The notes below the pieces were generated by a model. It made no database searches. It was not told the DNA's origin and saw only the letters and a list, made by a program, of their open reading frames with translations. Positions 19,088 through 28,577 of a stretch of DNA of 56,457 bases are shown in pieces. Source of the stretch: Holophagae bacterium (GTDB lineage Bacteria; Acidobacteriota; Holophagae; Acanthopleuribacterales; Acanthopleuribacteraceae); the NCBI GenBank assembly GCA_029263455.1, contig JAJCXM010000033.1, positions 1 to 56,457 of the forward strand. The letters are read 5' to 3'. The position numbers and the translations under genes are program-made. Position 1 is the first letter of the stretch; every line of letters starts with the position of its first letter.

Positions 19088-21961
19088 TTATTCGAATAAA
19101 CGATCGATTTCTTGGTCTGATAGCTGAGAAATGGCGCTGCCACTTGCTTCCCATAACTGATCGGCGAGCTCTGATTTGTGCCGTTGCAATTCGACGATAC
19201 GTTCTTCGACCGTGCCTTGGGTGACGAGGCGGTAGTTGAATACGGTTTGGGTCTGACCGATTCGGTGGGCACGGTCCACTGCTTGACGCTCAACCATGGG
19301 GTTCCACCAGGGATCCATAATGAATACATAACTGGCTCTGGTCAAATTGAGGCCGACGCCTCCGGCCTTCAAACTGATCAAGAATATAGGTGCCTCGCCT
19401 TGCTGGAACCGCTTGACCACGTCAGCACGGTTGCGGGTTGCGCCGTCCAGATACAAGTAGTCATAACCCTGTTCTTCCAAATCAAAGGCCAGTAGTTTCA
19501 ACAATTGCGTGAATTGGGAAAAGATAAGTGTGGCATGACCGCGTTCCACAATGTCGGCGAGGTGTTGGAGAACGTAGTCAAATTTCGAAGACGATTCGTT
19601 GATGGCAGTGTCATCTACCAGTCCAGAGTGGCAGCAGATCTGGCGCAGTCTCAATAATTGTGTCAGCACTTCAAGGGGCTTACGTTTGCGGCCATCTTGG
19701 TCCAGTAGGCTGCGCGCCGATAGCTTTGCTTTTTGGTAGCGTAAGGCTTGTTCGCCCGATAGCGGCAGTTTGATCAGCATTTCTTGTTTTTCAGGAAGTT
19801 CGGGTGCGACATCCTTTTTGAGTCGTCTGAGAATGAAGGGTGCAGTTAGGTCGCGAACCAGTTTGTATTTAAATGACTGCGTGTGGTTAATGCGGCGTAA
19901 GGGTTCACGTTCACCAAGATAGCCGGGCGCAAAAAAATCAAACAACGACCACAGTTCGTCTAATCGGTTTTCGATCGGCGTGCCGCTTAAGGCAACCCGT
20001 TGATCTGCCCAGAGTTCTCGAGCGGCTTGACTGACCTGTGAATCGGGGTTCTTGATCATCTGGGCTTCATCCAAGACCACCACCGAGAAATGGATGTCAG
20101 CAAAGAGATCGATGTCGGCCCGCAGGGTGCCATAAGTGGTGATCACAATTTCTTGAGCTTGAAATGCTGCGGCTTCTCGGCGGCGCTGACTACCGTGGTG
20201 GATATGGTGCAAACGATGAGGGGTAAATCGGGCGATCTCGTCACACCAATTCTCGAGTAGTGATTTGGGCACCACGATAAGCTGCGGTTTCGTATCTCTG
20301 ACAATGTCCAGGTAAATGAGTGTCTGAATGGTCTTTCCTAATCCCATGTCATCAGCTAATAGGGCAGGTTCCTGCCAGTGATGGCGTTGGCAAAGCCATG
20401 AAACGCCAATCCGTTGGTAGGGCCGTAAGAGTTCGTGTTGCCACGGCTCAAGTGCGTCAGCGGGCTGTGAATCGATGTCGCCTTTTAGGCGTTTGATAAG
20501 GTTTTCCCGGCGTTCACCATCTTGGTGAATGCAGCTTACGGCATCACCTATCGCCTGTTGGCGAAGGATCTGTCTTGTGTCCACGCGCGCTAGACGTCCA
20601 TCCGGCAGGGCGATCAGATCGGGATCCAAAATGCCTTGTATGAGAGCCTTGGGTTCAAATGACTCGCCATCAATAGACACATGCGGCGCACCTGCCTCCC
20701 ACGTGATCTCCAGATGTGCGGACTCTAATCCGAACCAGCGATCGCTGGCTTGTCGATTCGTTTCCCAATCAGCTGGAAACTGGGCACGCGACAAGAAATC
20801 CCGAGCCTGCTGTTTGCGCACGTGGAAACGGGTCCCGTCCCAAGCCGCGCGCACCTGGCCTTTTTCACGATGGATGTGTGCTGATTGTGCTTGGTTAATC
20901 TTGATTAGGGCCCAACTCGATCCGTCAGGAGTCAAAAGCTGAGCTCCTGGTTGATCATGATCGAGAGGCCAATGTTTGTCATTCCAGGCCACCCCAAGTT
21001 GCGCATTTATGCCGGCTTCGCTGGGTGTAAGTTCAAGATTCAGTGATCCGAGTTCAGGAATCAAGAGGGGACGTTCAGACGCCCACACGACCGCATGTCT
21101 ATCGCGCAGCACGCGGTTCAACCAAGTTGCGTCAAGAGGCAGACATCCATTGACCTCATCCAGATCGACAAGCGCTTGAAAGTCAGGGGTGTAACTCGTA
21201 TTACGGTAAATTGTCTGGTCATGAATCAGGAATCCCGGTCGACCCTTAACCCATATGAAGTCTTTGTTCCACGCTGGGTCATCGTTTTTTTGCCAATGAA
21301 TCTGATTGCCATCAATACGCAGTTTTAGTTTGGCATCGGATTCGACTTTCTCCCACGCGTAGGCACCCTTTTGATTGTGCAATTCTGTGCCCTGGAGCGC
21401 TTGTAGGACAGAGTGAAGTTCACTACGGTCAATGGTGAAGCTGGGACTCACGTCAGATTCAATGCCGCAATTGAGCAATAGTTCTGCGGCCACGTCACTC
21501 AATCCCAAGGCATGCTGTTGTTGTTTGATCCGTTGCAAGGGCTGATGCAAGCTGTGTCCGGTAGATCGGCTCATAACCCAACATTGAGCGCCAGTCTCAC
21601 TAAAATTGATTAGGAATTTGAAGCCGACGCTTGGAAGCGGTTTAGGCGCAACGGGTGCGGTGCGATAGACGGGCTGACTACCGAGATGGTGTAGGACAAG
21701 TATCACCGTATGTATGCACCAAACATTGCGGCCACAGTGCCGACATTCCAGTATGACCTTTGAGCCTCGTTTAGTTATTTTGGCGAAACTTGGCGGCGAG
21801 TTGACGTTGACCGCCGGCTTTATGCCCGCCTCAAGTCGGCCTCTAACATCGTAGTGAAAGCGCGATATGCTTTCGATATCGGTTGCTGTCTTAGCTTGCT
21901 CAACTAGTTCAGACCCAGCAAGTTCCGTCAGCTCCGCTGTGGTGAAAAGCAATTGCGTCAC
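19088..21961 (-). CDS. SNF2-family helicase with SWIM zinc finger
   Basis: 957 residues. A SWIM-like finger CRHCGRNVWCIH is near residue 74. After a long beta-rich middle region, the SNF2 motor begins: motif I DDMGLGKTIQT near 537, motif II DEAQ near 630, ALSGTPIENRLDELWSL, and motif VI AHRIGQT near 900. These are dsDNA translocases that remodel protein-DNA complexes rather than unwind DNA. The gene starts 11 bases after the stop of the kinase-NTPase gene, so the two are probably one operon. Its biological target is unknown. Confidence 0.88.
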   Translation of the reverse strand: MTQLLFTTAELTELAGSELVEQAKTATDIESISRFHYDVRGRLEAGIKPAVNVNSPPSFAKITKRGSKVILECRHCGRNVWCIHTVILVLHHLGSQPVYRTAPVAPKPLPSVGFKFLINFSETGAQCWVMSRSTGHSLHQPLQRIKQQQHALGLSDVAAELLLNCGIESDVSPSFTIDRSELHSVLQALQGTELHNQKGAYAWEKVESDAKLKLRIDGNQIHWQKNDDPAWNKDFIWVKGRPGFLIHDQTIYRNTSYTPDFQALVDLDEVNGCLPLDATWLNRVLRDRHAVVWASERPLLIPELGSLNLELTPSEAGINAQLGVAWNDKHWPLDHDQPGAQLLTPDGSSWALIKINQAQSAHIHREKGQVRAAWDGTRFHVRKQQARDFLSRAQFPADWETNRQASDRWFGLESAHLEITWEAGAPHVSIDGESFEPKALIQGILDPDLIALPDGRLARVDTRQILRQQAIGDAVSCIHQDGERRENLIKRLKGDIDSQPADALEPWQHELLRPYQRIGVSWLCQRHHWQEPALLADDMGLGKTIQTLIYLDIVRDTKPQLIVVPKSLLENWCDEIARFTPHRLHHIHHGSQRRREAAAFQAQEIVITTYGTLRADIDLFADIHFSVVVLDEAQMIKNPDSQVSQAARELWADQRVALSGTPIENRLDELWSLFDFFAPGYLGEREPLRRINHTQSFKYKLVRDLTAPFILRRLKKDVAPELPEKQEMLIKLPLSGEQALRYQKAKLSARSLLDQDGRKRKPLEVLTQLLRLRQICCHSGLVDDTAINESSSKFDYVLQHLADIVERGHATLIFSQFTQLLKLLAFDLEEQGYDYLYLDGATRNRADVVKRFQQGEAPIFLISLKAGGVGLNLTRASYVFIMDPWWNPMVERQAVDRAHRIGQTQTVFNYRLVTQGTVEERIVELQRHKSELADQLWEASGSAISQLSDQEIDRLFE

Positions 21962-21972
21962 AGGTTACAGGA

Positions 21973-24900
21973 CTAACTTAAAAATTGTTTGAGGGCATTG
22001 CTAAATAATTTGGCGTCTGAAGTCTGTTCGACTTCGATGGGGACAGGGGCTGTGAGGGCAGGGTTCACACGTCCTTTTTCGGCCAGAAACTTTTGCAATG
22101 CGTCAAGTCTAAGCAATTCCATCGCAAGTTTGTTATTAGACGCGAATTCCGTGGCTTCACGAAAAACCTGGTCCAGGTTGCCATCGTCTTTGAAATAGCT
22201 TTTCAGCACTCGAAGTCTTGGGATCTGTAAGCGTACGGTAGATGATGGGGTGCGTGTTAAGCAATCAAACATAGCGTGAAAGCTGTCGGCATGGATTCGT
22301 TCTGGATTTAAAGCAGAGACCAGCGCTCCCAACCATGATTTCGAGCGATTGGCCAATGTAGAAAGCGGCTCCATGATGTGATCAAACTGAAAAATTTTGA
22401 CATCTTGAAGTAAGAACTCGGTGATTAGCTGCACAAGAGGCATCAATTGTTCGAGGTGTTCGTGGCTTTCTTTTGATGAACTGATACGTGCGATGAGTCG
22501 TTTCAAGTCCTCAATTCTTAGGAAACTCAAATACAAATACATCGACTCTCTGAATCGCGCCGTTTCGCGATCCTTACGGTTGACGAAACTATCGCTATAT
22601 ATCGTCATGGATTCATGGGCTTTAGCTAGCTGAAACAGGTTGATATGTGCGTGGAATCGCATATCGGAAATCGACGTTTCGTTTTGAGGTAATAGCTCAA
22701 TCGTCCGTGTTTGCCAGTAGCTAACCAGCTGGCTTGGTCGTGGCTGTAGCCGTTGCGTCTGTGCCAAGGCGATGATGTTGTTTGCGAACAGATCGTTGCG
22801 ACTGGAAAGTTGGTTCTCAAGGCTGGTTACTAGCCTGTCGGCTCGGTCTTGGTAGCCCATGGACACGAGGATGGGAATCAATTGTGTGGCTGACTGAATA
22901 TCGATATTGTCAATTGAACGGTCGCTATAGGCTTTGGAGACCAATTCATTGACTTGATCCGTGTTTTCCATATCGTATTCAAGAATGGCATTAAGGGCCA
23001 GACTATTGATGTTCTGCTCGATAGACAAAGCGCGTTTACCAAACATCAGGGCTTGAGCAGCGTCCACGCCACGGTGGGCGGTGGCCAACATACTCCAGAA
23101 CTCTTGATTGGTTTGCAGATCAGGGAAAGAGACAAATGGGGCCAGCATGGTTCGGATGGGCTCGTAGTTGGCATTTTGGAAGCAGTATCGAGAATAATCG
23201 ACCGCGTATTTGGCGGCTTTGTCGTCGTTGTCCGCTTGTTGGTAAAGCTGGGAGAGGACAAGCCAAAGCGGCGGAGAGAAAGGTAGGAAGGCTTCGGTTT
23301 CTTCTTCCATGACAACTGCGATCTTGCCGTATCGCTTCTTACGTTCACTGGAAGTATAGGACTCAACCAAGAAATCCCTTACTTTCGTTTTTCGCCAGCG
23401 AAAACCTTCCATCCCGGACGCTGAATAATCTAGTAAACCCAATTCGTCTGCCTTCTGAAGGGTGACGGCCAGGGTTGCGAGATCGGTGCGGGTAACTTTC
23501 TGGAGGATTTTTAGATCCAGACCCGCAGGGCTTAAAGCGACCCATTCCAAATGGTTAAGCTGTTCAGGTGTGAATGCGCCTAACTCTTCAGGGATGGTGG
23601 ATTTGGCAATATTGGGACGGGTATCCAGTACTTTGGTGTCGATTAACGCCAGCACGCTGTCCTGTACAAACAGCGTGTGGTTGTTCTTAAGTTTTGGCAC
23701 TAACTCCAAGAACGTTTGCACGTTTTCTTGAGAGTCTTCGGCTAACTGAGTGACCAATTCAAGCGGTACACGACAGTCACCAAATAGGGTGGCTAAGTAA
23801 TCTGAAATGGTTAGTACGTCGGGAAAGGTCATCTTTAATGAGGTCACCCGATCACCGAGAATAGTCAATTTGTCCTGAGCGGTCATGATCATGTGTATGC
23901 GCCCATCGTCACGACTGGCGATGTGGTCGACGATGTTGCGTAAGAAACGGTGGAACGAGTCGGGCGCGGCATCAACATCGTCGATCAGTAAAACAAAAGG
24001 ATGTTGGCTGGCGCGGATCAAGTGTAAGAACGATGACAAGATACTAGATTCGTGGATTTGTTGGTCGTGGTTAGGGACGCGCCATCCGAGTTGTGGTAAC
24101 ACGCTACCCAGGATATTGATCCATGGCTTGATGTCGGGATCCGCTTTCGATGGTAAGGAAATATTCTTGATCACCAATTCCATGAAGTCGTTCTGACTGA
24201 AGGTTTTCGTGCAGTTGATTTTGACAATCGCGTCGGGTGCAATTTTTTGGGCTAGATTCTCAGTGAGCGTACTCTTGCCACTACCAGATTCGCCATAGAC
24301 CAGAATCGTGCGGTGGGTAATCATTTGCTCTTTACAGTAGTCCAGATAATGCGCGTGCAAGAACGCACCTTTGGTCACCAAATCGATATGTTGAGCTGGT
24401 TGATTTTCGTCTTGAGGCGGTGCTGCTTTGAGTATCCGTTCTAAATCGAGGTAAACGGCTGCACAAGAGTCGTGCCGATTATGAGGCTCTTTATGGAGGA
24501 TCTTCTCCATGAATGCGTCTATTTCTGGCGGCAGATCTTTGAGCTGTGATGGTGCCTTGGGCCGGGTAACTAAACGTTGATAGACGGTTTCCGCAAGCGT
24601 ATGACCTCTAAAAGGCTTGGTGCCGGTTAACATGTCGTAAATCATGACGCCCATGGAAAAAATATCAGCTGCAAAATTTACTTCGTCACCACTTAAACAT
24701 TCGGGTGCCACATAGAACGCACTACCCATAAAGGTGTTTCGATTGGTATAAAGTGTCAAATTCTCGACCTTCATGATGCCAAAATCGATCAACTTAACCT
24801 TTTTATTAGGGTCAATAAGAATATTCTGAGGTTTGAGGTCGCGGTGAACGATGTGGTGTTTGTGAATGAAATCTAGAACTTCACAGAGTTCACGAATATG

Positions 24901-25245
24901 GTCAAGAAAGATCGATAGATGCTCAAAAACATCTTTGTCTTGCCAAAACGCTTGCCAAGTATCACCTTCAACCCACTCCATAACGTAGGCTGGGTGGCCC
25001 TGCCATTCGGGCAGGTAATCTTTGACTTCAACCAGGTTGTCGTGCGGATAGGCCCTTAGGAACTCGTATTCCATGTAAAAACGCTGTTCCGAACTCGGAT
25101 CATCGTCGTCTGGCAACATGCACTTCAGCACATATTGTTTGTCAGGAACCGAATCACCACCAGTCGGCTTGATCTTATAAATAACCGAGCAGCCGCCCTT
25201 GATATATTCTTCGACAACTTCAAATGGAAATGAACCAACCGACAT
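21973..25245 (-). CDS. Ser/Thr protein kinase fused to a STAND-like NTPase
   Basis: 1090 residues. The N-terminal ~280 residues are a Hanks-type kinase: glycine loop KGGCSVIYK, HRDLKPQN near residue 136, DFG in LIDFGIMK, and VAPECLSG. From ~300 an ATPase begins with P-loop GESGSGKST near 320 and Walker B LLIDDVD near 420. The rest is alpha-helical and looks like TPR/superhelical repeats, as in PknK- and MalT-type signalling proteins. No transmembrane segment is visible, so it is cytoplasmic. It is probably a sensor kinase whose NTPase and repeats gate activity. It is followed after 11 bases by an SNF2 helicase. Confidence 0.85.
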   Translation of the reverse strand: MSVGSFPFEVVEEYIKGGCSVIYKIKPTGGDSVPDKQYVLKCMLPDDDDPSSEQRFYMEYEFLRAYPHDNLVEVKDYLPEWQGHPAYVMEWVEGDTWQAFWQDKDVFEHLSIFLDHIRELCEVLDFIHKHHIVHRDLKPQNILIDPNKKVKLIDFGIMKVENLTLYTNRNTFMGSAFYVAPECLSGDEVNFAADIFSMGVMIYDMLTGTKPFRGHTLAETVYQRLVTRPKAPSQLKDLPPEIDAFMEKILHKEPHNRHDSCAAVYLDLERILKAAPPQDENQPAQHIDLVTKGAFLHAHYLDYCKEQMITHRTILVYGESGSGKSTLTENLAQKIAPDAIVKINCTKTFSQNDFMELVIKNISLPSKADPDIKPWINILGSVLPQLGWRVPNHDQQIHESSILSSFLHLIRASQHPFVLLIDDVDAAPDSFHRFLRNIVDHIASRDDGRIHMIMTAQDKLTILGDRVTSLKMTFPDVLTISDYLATLFGDCRVPLELVTQLAEDSQENVQTFLELVPKLKNNHTLFVQDSVLALIDTKVLDTRPNIAKSTIPEELGAFTPEQLNHLEWVALSPAGLDLKILQKVTRTDLATLAVTLQKADELGLLDYSASGMEGFRWRKTKVRDFLVESYTSSERKKRYGKIAVVMEEETEAFLPFSPPLWLVLSQLYQQADNDDKAAKYAVDYSRYCFQNANYEPIRTMLAPFVSFPDLQTNQEFWSMLATAHRGVDAAQALMFGKRALSIEQNINSLALNAILEYDMENTDQVNELVSKAYSDRSIDNIDIQSATQLIPILVSMGYQDRADRLVTSLENQLSSRNDLFANNIIALAQTQRLQPRPSQLVSYWQTRTIELLPQNETSISDMRFHAHINLFQLAKAHESMTIYSDSFVNRKDRETARFRESMYLYLSFLRIEDLKRLIARISSSKESHEHLEQLMPLVQLITEFLLQDVKIFQFDHIMEPLSTLANRSKSWLGALVSALNPERIHADSFHAMFDCLTRTPSSTVRLQIPRLRVLKSYFKDDGNLDQVFREATEFASNNKLAMELLRLDALQKFLAEKGRVNPALTAPVPIEVEQTSDAKLFSNALKQFLS

Positions 25246-25265
25246 CGAGACCTCGTAGGTGAATT

Positions 25266-25271
25266 ATTATA
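25266..25271 (-). promoter_or_regulatory. Candidate -10 element of the kinase/SNF2 operon
   Basis: A perfect TATAAT on the minus strand, about 20 bases before the kinase ATG at 25245. No good -35 is found at 16-18 bases, so a non-standard or activator-dependent promoter is possible. Confidence 0.3.
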
Positions 25272-25363
25272 AACCCGAAACCCGGTGAACCGCACGACAA
25301 GTCGCATATTTCCATATTCGGCCAAATGGCGTAAGGTGATGCGAAGATTGAGAGGAGAGTATT

Positions 25364-26158
25364 ATGTTTCGTTCTGACTGTTTGCAAGGCCAATCTGGGC
25401 TGATTACCGGTGGATCGTCTGGTATTGGTTTAGCTATGGCGAAAGTACTCCTGGCCCACGGTGCCAGTTTAACCATCACAGGTCGCAATCAGGAGAAACT
25501 GGACCTTGCGCAAAAGGAACTAGGCGAACGTGTGATGACGTCTGCAGGCGATGTCCGCATAGCTGAAGATGTTGATCGAAGTGTGGCTAGTCATATACAG
25601 CAATACGGAAAGATCGATTTCTTGATCAACAATGCTGCCGGTAATTTTTTGTGTCCCTTGGAGAAAATGTCTGAAAATGCGTTCCGGTCCGTGCAGGACA
25701 TCGTGACTTTGGGTACGTTCTTATTTTCAAAGGCCGTATTTCCCCACATGAAACAAAAAGGTTATGGTCGAATTATCAATATTGGCGCGACCTATGCCTG
25801 GGGTCAGGGATCTTACGTGGCCCATTCAGGTGCAGCTAAAGCCGCCGTCCTCAATCTCACCAAATCCATGGCTGTCGAGTGGGGTCCAGCCGGTATCCTG
25901 AGCAATATGATTGCGCCAGGACCGATAGCAGATACGGAAGGCATGAAGCGTCTGATGGCAGATCCCAGTCATGCCAAGCGCTTAATCAGTTTGATGCCGG
26001 TGCAGAGGATGGGCGAGGGCGCTGAAATTGGGCGTGCTGCTCTGTTTTTGATCCACCCCACCTCCAGCTATATCAATGGCATTGTATTACCTGTTGATGG
26101 CGGTATGAGTTTAATTACACCGGGTCTGATTCCGGCCGGTTTTGGACCACAGAATTGA
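25364..26158 (+). CDS. SDR-family 2,4-dienoyl-CoA reductase-like oxidoreductase
   Basis: 264 residues with a Rossmann NAD(P) motif GGSSGIGLAMA and NNAAGNF. The region that normally holds YxxxK reads HSGAAKAAV, keeping the Lys but not the Tyr. The decarboxy-type QxHSxAxKA pattern and AVEWGPAGI plus APGPIADTEGM are typical of 2,4-dienoyl-CoA reductases, which use a different Tyr. It likely assists oxidation of unsaturated fatty acyl-CoA and complements the crotonase/EMO genes elsewhere in the window. The start is preceded by GAGGAGAG. It is divergent from the kinase gene. Confidence 0.85.
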   Translation: MFRSDCLQGQSGLITGGSSGIGLAMAKVLLAHGASLTITGRNQEKLDLAQKELGERVMTSAGDVRIAEDVDRSVASHIQQYGKIDFLINNAAGNFLCPLEKMSENAFRSVQDIVTLGTFLFSKAVFPHMKQKGYGRIINIGATYAWGQGSYVAHSGAAKAAVLNLTKSMAVEWGPAGILSNMIAPGPIADTEGMKRLMADPSHAKRLISLMPVQRMGEGAEIGRAALFLIHPTSSYINGIVLPVDGGMSLITPGLIPAGFGPQN

Positions 26159-26187
26159 ACGAATAGGTTTCGATTGGAGGCATCCCA

Positions 26188-26997
26188 TTGCTTTTGGTTT
26201 CTTTTAATGTGAATGGTATTCGCGCCCGTATGCATCAAATCACGCGTGTGCTGAATGACTACCAACCCGATGCGGTTGGGCTTCAAGAGATTAAGGTTCA
26301 GGATAGCGAGTTTCCCATTGACGATATTCGCGCAACCGGGTACCACGTCTCTTTTTATGGTCAAAAATCCCATTATGGTGTGGCCATTTTGAGTAAACGT
26401 CCCCTTCGCGATGTGGTTATGGGGTTGCCTGACGATGACGAGCAATCTCAAAGACGATTGATCCGTGCCACAATTGACACAGATTTAGGCCCAATATCGA
26501 TGATTAATGGTTACTTTCCGCAAGGAGAGAGTCGTGATCATCCACTTAAGTTCCCACATAAACGCGCCTTTTATCAGCAGCTCAATCAGTTATTGGGCAG
26601 CCAATACAAGCCCGATGACAGATTAGCGGTGATGGGTGACTTCAATATCGCCTTTGAAGATAAGGATATCGGCATTGGCGAAGACAGCGCTAAACGATGG
26701 CTACGGACTGGCAAATCGAGTTTCTTGCCAGAAGAGCGTGATTGGTATCAAAAAATCATCGATTGGGGTCTGCTGGATTCCTATCGGCTTCACTATCCGC
26801 AGAAGGATGATTTGTATAGTTGGTTCGACTACCGCTCCAAGGGTTTTGATCGCGAACCAAGGCGTGGCCTACGAATCGATCACATTTTGGTGACCGAAAC
26901 CCTGTCATCTCATAGCAAAGATGCGGGCATCGATTATGAGATTAGGTCCATGGAGAAGCCTTCCGATCATTGTCCCATTTGGAGTCGATTTGAATGA
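26188..26997 (+). CDS. xthA: Exodeoxyribonuclease III (AP endonuclease)
   Basis: 269 residues, the XthA length. The EEP-fold active-site motifs are visible: FNVNGIRAR, LQEIKVQDSEFP (metal-binding Glu), INGYFPQGES, MGDFNIAFEDKDIG, and the terminal RIDHILVT and SDHCPIW. The enzyme removes nucleotides 3'-5' and incises abasic sites in base excision repair. The start is TTG at 26188 with GGAGG about seven bases upstream. It follows the SDR gene by 29 bases and may be co-transcribed. Confidence 0.93.
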   Translation: MLLVSFNVNGIRARMHQITRVLNDYQPDAVGLQEIKVQDSEFPIDDIRATGYHVSFYGQKSHYGVAILSKRPLRDVVMGLPDDDEQSQRRLIRATIDTDLGPISMINGYFPQGESRDHPLKFPHKRAFYQQLNQLLGSQYKPDDRLAVMGDFNIAFEDKDIGIGEDSAKRWLRTGKSSFLPEERDWYQKIIDWGLLDSYRLHYPQKDDLYSWFDYRSKGFDREPRRGLRIDHILVTETLSSHSKDAGIDYEIRSMEKPSDHCPIWSRFE

Positions 26998-27006
26998 TTT
27001 ATCGGT

Positions 27007-27477
27007 CTAAGAAGTCCGGTTGGGGCAGTTGTTGACGGTACATTTTCCATAAAGCTGATGGGTGTGTTTGACCATGACCAAGCCGTGTTTGGCTAATATG
27101 TCGTTCTGAATTCGTTCTAAATCGTCGTTAAAGAACTCGGTGATTTTGTTGCAATCCACACAAACAATGTGGTCGTGATGACCTTCCTTCAATGCCGCTT
27201 CAAAGACGGTCTCATGGCCCTCGAACTGATGTTTCTTCGCCAGGCCAGATTGCACCAGTAGATCAAGCGTTCGGTAGACGGTGGCACGAGAAACAGGGAT
27301 CTCCTTTTGACGTGCAAGGTCAAGAATGTCGTCAACGCTCAGATGTTCGTCATCCTCATACAGCAGCTTCAGAATGGCCATACGTTCACTAGTGAACTTG
27401 CCATTGTGGGTGTAAAGATACTCTTTAAAACGAGTCTCGAGGTCGTCGTTGCTGATCTTGCTGGCGAAGCGATTCAT
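27007..27477 (-). CDS. Fur-family metalloregulator
   Basis: 156 residues from the ATG at 27477, which has TGGAG about six bases upstream; an upstream in-frame ATG would extend it slightly. The winged helix is at ~20-95 (TSERMAILKLLYED, VSRATVYRTLDLLVQSG). Metal-site motifs are HHDHIVCVDC and a Cx4C pair, CTVNNC, near the C-terminus, as in E. coli Fur. It probably represses iron-uptake genes; zinc- or peroxide-responsive paralogues cannot be excluded. It is convergent with xthA with only nine bases between. Confidence 0.88.
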   Translation of the reverse strand: MNRFASKISNDDLETRFKEYLYTHNGKFTSERMAILKLLYEDDEHLSVDDILDLARQKEIPVSRATVYRTLDLLVQSGLAKKHQFEGHETVFEAALKEGHHDHIVCVDCNKITEFFNDDLERIQNDILAKHGLVMVKHTHQLYGKCTVNNCPNRTS

Positions 27478-27555
27478 TTTGACTCCAGATAAGCTCATTA
27501 TCCCGTGCACATGCCGTAAGGGTCAAGAAACTCAGCTTGAGGTGTCGCTCGCTCT

Positions 27556-28179
27556 TTAACTTCGTGATTCAGGCCAGTGTGCCAATAACGCACTTAGCTT
27601 ATGCCCTAAGAAAGGGTGAAGGAGGTCGTTATCTCGTATTTGCGTTAGGTGGTAAAGGAACTCGGCGCGCATTGATTCGGTTAAATCATTGCTGTCTTTG
27701 ACGAAGGCGATAAAACATTCGAGGATTTCGTTTATGGATATCGATTGGGCGTCCACGTCTTGATCCCCAATCGTCAAAGTTCCTAAGACTTTCTTAATTC
27801 GGGGTGATGACCAGTGCGGCAAGATATCTCGATCCTCGGGTCGACCAAACACTTCAATCGTCTGTAGTGTTTGTCGGAGCACGCGCTCGATGGTTTCCAA
27901 CTGTCCAATGTAGGATTGCCGATTAACGAACGTGTCCTCCATATTGAGCGTCTCTAGACCCATTTTCTGCATCGACCGCAGTGCGGCATCGCACGCTTTT
28001 CCGCCCTCTGCCAATAGATCCAGAACACATGTGCGCCATGCCTTGACTTTAGGGTGATGGATGCCCTCGCGAATGGCCTTCACTTCGGGAATTCGCGTAA
28101 TCACTTCCTTTAGATCTGCAATTAAGCTGGGAGTATCCATCATCTGGTGGTCCGCTTTCGCCTGTATAATCTCAATCAT
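27556..28179 (-). CDS. Conserved-looking helical protein of unknown function
   Basis: 207 residues, predicted almost entirely alpha-helical and soluble (for example PSLIADLKEVITRIPEVKAIREG). There are no Cys pairs, P-loop or membrane segment. I do not recognise a family. Coding looks real because of length, normal composition and no competing frame. It is divergent from the DUF503 gene, with the intergenic region 28180-28295 shared. Confidence 0.6.
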   Translation of the reverse strand: MIEIIQAKADHQMMDTPSLIADLKEVITRIPEVKAIREGIHHPKVKAWRTCVLDLLAEGGKACDAALRSMQKMGLETLNMEDTFVNRQSYIGQLETIERVLRQTLQTIEVFGRPEDRDILPHWSSPRIKKVLGTLTIGDQDVDAQSISINEILECFIAFVKDSNDLTESMRAEFLYHLTQIRDNDLLHPFLGHKLSALLAHWPESRS

Positions 28180-28295
28180 TGGTCCAGCCGATCAATCTAG
28201 CTGGCTGTTTAATAACTATTTACAAAACCTTTACGCCACCATTCTACATAATTAGATTGAGGTGTGGGAATGATTCGCAATCAAAGAGGTGTGAG

Positions 28296-28577
28296 ATGGC
28301 TTTAGGAATGATGGTTGTTCAATTTCGATTATCTGGCTGTCGATCATTGAAAGAAAAGCGGCGCCGCTTATCCGGCATTCGCCAACGCTATGGTCGCTTT
28401 TCACATCTCGCAGTTTGTGAATCTGCGTACCAGGACGATCACAAATTAGGCGAATGGCAGTTTGTGGCATTGGGGTCGGATGCGGGGTTTGTTGAACGAG
28501 CGTTACAGGCAGTCGAGTCTGAAATCGAAGATACCGTCGACGCCGAGCTCATTGATGTCATGATCGATGTCGATTAA
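28296..28577 (+). CDS. DUF503 family protein (YlxP-like)
   Basis: 93 residues. The start is ATG at 28296, preceded by AGAGGTG; the frame extends further upstream but without family similarity. The pattern MVVQFRLSGCRSLKEKRRRLSGI ... HLAVCESAYQDDHKLGEWQFVALGSD matches DUF503/YlxP, a small ferredoxin-like fold often found near rbfA and implicated in ribosome biogenesis. Here rbfA is not adjacent. Its last four bases overlap the convergent gene. Confidence 0.85.
   Translation: MALGMMVVQFRLSGCRSLKEKRRRLSGIRQRYGRFSHLAVCESAYQDDHKLGEWQFVALGSDAGFVERALQAVESEIEDTVDAELIDVMIDVD

Noticed and set aside
25364-26158. Catalytically dead SDR because the YxxxK Tyr is missing
   Set aside because: The 2,4-dienoyl-CoA reductase branch normally lacks that Tyr and uses another, so the change is expected for the family.
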